Positions 5,921 to 6,819 of a DNA stretch of 6,819 nucleotides are shown piece by piece (within the stretch, counting starts at the first letter, position 1; every line of letters starts with the position of its first letter). A program made the position numbers and the translations under genes. Below the pieces are notes generated by a model. That model was not told the origin of the DNA. It was given only the letters and a program-made list of their open reading frames with translations, and searched no databases. Source of the stretch: Candidatus Njordarchaeum guaymasense (GTDB lineage Archaea > Asgardarchaeota > Njordarchaeia > Njordarchaeales > Njordarchaeaceae). The stretch is taken from NCBI GenBank assembly GCA_030587605.1, contig JAUQYT010000147.1, positions 1 through 6,819 on the forward strand. Reading direction: 5' to 3'.

Positions 5921-6360
5921 CTAGACCTAGAGTTTCCCCCTCCTCTTTTTATGCGCCTCTACTCGTCCGACGGCAGTTAACAGCGAGATGAATCAGACGA
6001 TAAGTTATCAGAACTCTGAACCGAAAATCAATTATGCCAAAACACACATACTGTAGGGTTTGCCTCGAAAAAATGACTGGTACATCCGGCTAAACCCTAG
6101 TGTCTCAATGTTACATTCCGGCTGTTGCCAAGTGTGCCCGCCTTCCTTCGAAGGATCCGCAGAGTCTTGGGTCATTCCTTGCTTTCTCCGGTACCATCGC
6201 TTCGACCTAGGTTGGTGCTGGCCCAATAAAAGTGTTGGTTCGCAATGCCGCACTTCGGCCAACTACCGGCTGAGAAAAACGCTTGGTTCAACTCACAAAG
6301 GTTTTCTACTGCAACCTTCATTCACGTAAGAGCATTTGCAAAACCACGGAAGCGTAGCGC
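5921..6360. other. Long intergenic region before the kinase gene, no convincing gene
   Basis: All frames here are short or have unlikely composition. A T5 run at 5946-5950 could end a transcript from the left. A strong hairpin lies at 6054-6099. A 19-codon frame at 6034-6093 holds a CxxC (TYCRVC) but stops quickly. GTTG...CAAC around GCCG...CGGC (about 6234-6266) and AGAAAA...TTTTCT (about 6272-6308) could form further stems. I looked for tRNA T-arm signatures and the conserved cores of 5S, SRP and RNase P RNAs and found none. An unannotated RNA or an old gene remnant remains possible. Confidence 0.45.
6054..6099. repeat. Strong imperfect hairpin
   Basis: TAGGGTTTGCC (6054-6064) pairs over its full 11 bases with GGC-T-AAACCCTA (6088-6099), with a single bulged T, enclosing a 23-base loop. 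It is the longest stem I see in the non-coding parts of the window. No T-run follows directly. It may be the core of a small RNA or a degenerate element end. Confidence 0.45.
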
Positions 6361-6819
6361 TTGGAAGCTCGTTTCATCAAAATGGGGGCTGAAGCCAACC
6401 TTTACTTGGCGAGATGGCTCGGCAGAGAGGTCATAGTGAAAGAAAGAATACGGAAATCCTACAGGCTAGGTTCCCTAGACTATCAAATCAGACGCTACCG
6501 GACCATTCGTGAGGCACAAATGATTCATGAAGCAAAGAAGGCCGGAGTCCCTACCCCTGTCATCTACTTGATCGATGAAGAGAAATGCAGAATCTTCATG
6601 GAGTTCCTGCAAGGTCCAAGGTTGAAGGAAGCTCTTGCAAGAATGCCTCCGAAGAGAAGAGCCTCTCTCTGCTACTTAGTTGGAAGCTTGATTGGGAGGT
6701 TGCACGGGAACCAGCTGGTTCACGGAGATCTAACTACCTCAAACATGATACTTGCTGATGATGGAAATGTTTCATTCATCGACTTCGGATTGAGCTTCCA
6801 TTCAGGCCAGACAGAAGAC
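6361..6819 (+). CDS. bud32: Bud32-type KEOPS kinase/ATPase, 3' truncated
   Basis: Bud32 is the small atypical kinase (ATPase) of the KEOPS complex, which with Kae1, Cgi121 and Pcc1 makes the universal t6A37 modification on ANN-decoding tRNAs in the cytosol. All hallmarks are visible. Counted from ATG 6382: a GAEANLY glycine-loop equivalent (2-8), the ATP-binding Lys20 (VIVK), the LDxxIRxxRTxxEA helix with Glu44, the hinge FMEFLQGP, the catalytic HGDLTTSN (114-121) and DFG (134-136). I prefer the in-frame TTG at 6361, because it adds EARFIK, supplying the first strand that normally precedes GAEA; a stop at 6355 blocks anything further. 146 residues from the ATG are present out of about 200-230 usual for free-standing Bud32; the rest lies beyond the window. 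It is not fused to Kae1, and no kae1 lies directly upstream. Confidence 0.95.
   Translation, partial: MEARFIKMGAEANLYLARWLGREVIVKERIRKSYRLGSLDYQIRRYRTIREAQMIHEAKKAGVPTPVIYLIDEEKCRIFMEFLQGPRLKEALARMPPKRRASLCYLVGSLIGRLHGNQLVHGDLTTSNMILADDGNVSFIDFGLSFHSGQTED

Noticed and set aside
5985..6025. Possible C/D box small RNA (GATGA...CTGA)
   Set aside because: The C box is imperfect, the C'/D' pair is missing and there is no terminal stem.
6286..6300. Possible tRNA T-arm (GGTTCAACT)
   Set aside because: The loop matches TTCRANN, but the flanking bases do not form a 5-bp stem and no acceptor or anticodon arm can be drawn.
6060..6329. 89-codon plus-strand frame with several Cys residues before the kinase gene
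   Set aside because: The cysteines are not in regular zinc-finger spacing, the composition is Trp/Arg/Ser-rich and it crosses a strong hairpin.

Overview
The window looks like a piece of an archaeal chromosome, most probably from the Thermoproteota side (Bathyarchaeia- or Nitrososphaeria-like). The clearest marker is the partial gene at the right edge, a Bud32-type kinase of the KEOPS complex in the free-standing archaeal form. Supporting signs are the many TTG and GTG starts, weak AT-rich TATA-like elements instead of bacterial -35/-10 boxes, and a secreted protease whose C-terminal modules are typical of archaeal surface proteins. The lineage is an inference from protein style; there is no rRNA gene to confirm it.

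Left part (1-2107). A truncated two-helix membrane protein resembling DUF6338 runs off the left edge (+). It converges with a four-helix membrane protein with a coiled-coil-like N-terminus (-). A 79-residue B-box/treble-clef-like zinc finger protein (+) follows. About 390 bp without a convincing gene then leads to a TATA-like element.

Middle (2108-3267). The most distinctive gene encodes a 310-residue protein with an N-terminal ubiquitin-like beta-grasp domain, an unrecognised central region and a C-terminal four-cysteine zinc ribbon. A 56-residue, helix-rich small protein follows 56 bp downstream on the same strand and may share its transcript.

Right-middle (3516-5667). Two surface-protein genes converge. 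One encodes a Thr/Ser/Tyr-rich, single-pass anchored ectodomain protein whose signal peptide lies in a different frame from its body, with a likely +1 frameshift at a G5 run. The other encodes a membrane-anchored C39-like cysteine protease with two extracellular beta modules, a C-terminal membrane helix and a Pro-rich tail. Their opposed arrangement and shared topology suggest cell-surface functions, but no direct partnership is shown.

Right end (5668-6819). Nearly 700 bp holds no confident gene. It contains a short imperfect direct repeat, a tiny ORF, a T-run and a strong hairpin. The Bud32 gene then begins, probably at a TTG, and is cut off by the window end. I saw no tRNA, rRNA, CRISPR array, transposase or insertion sequence.
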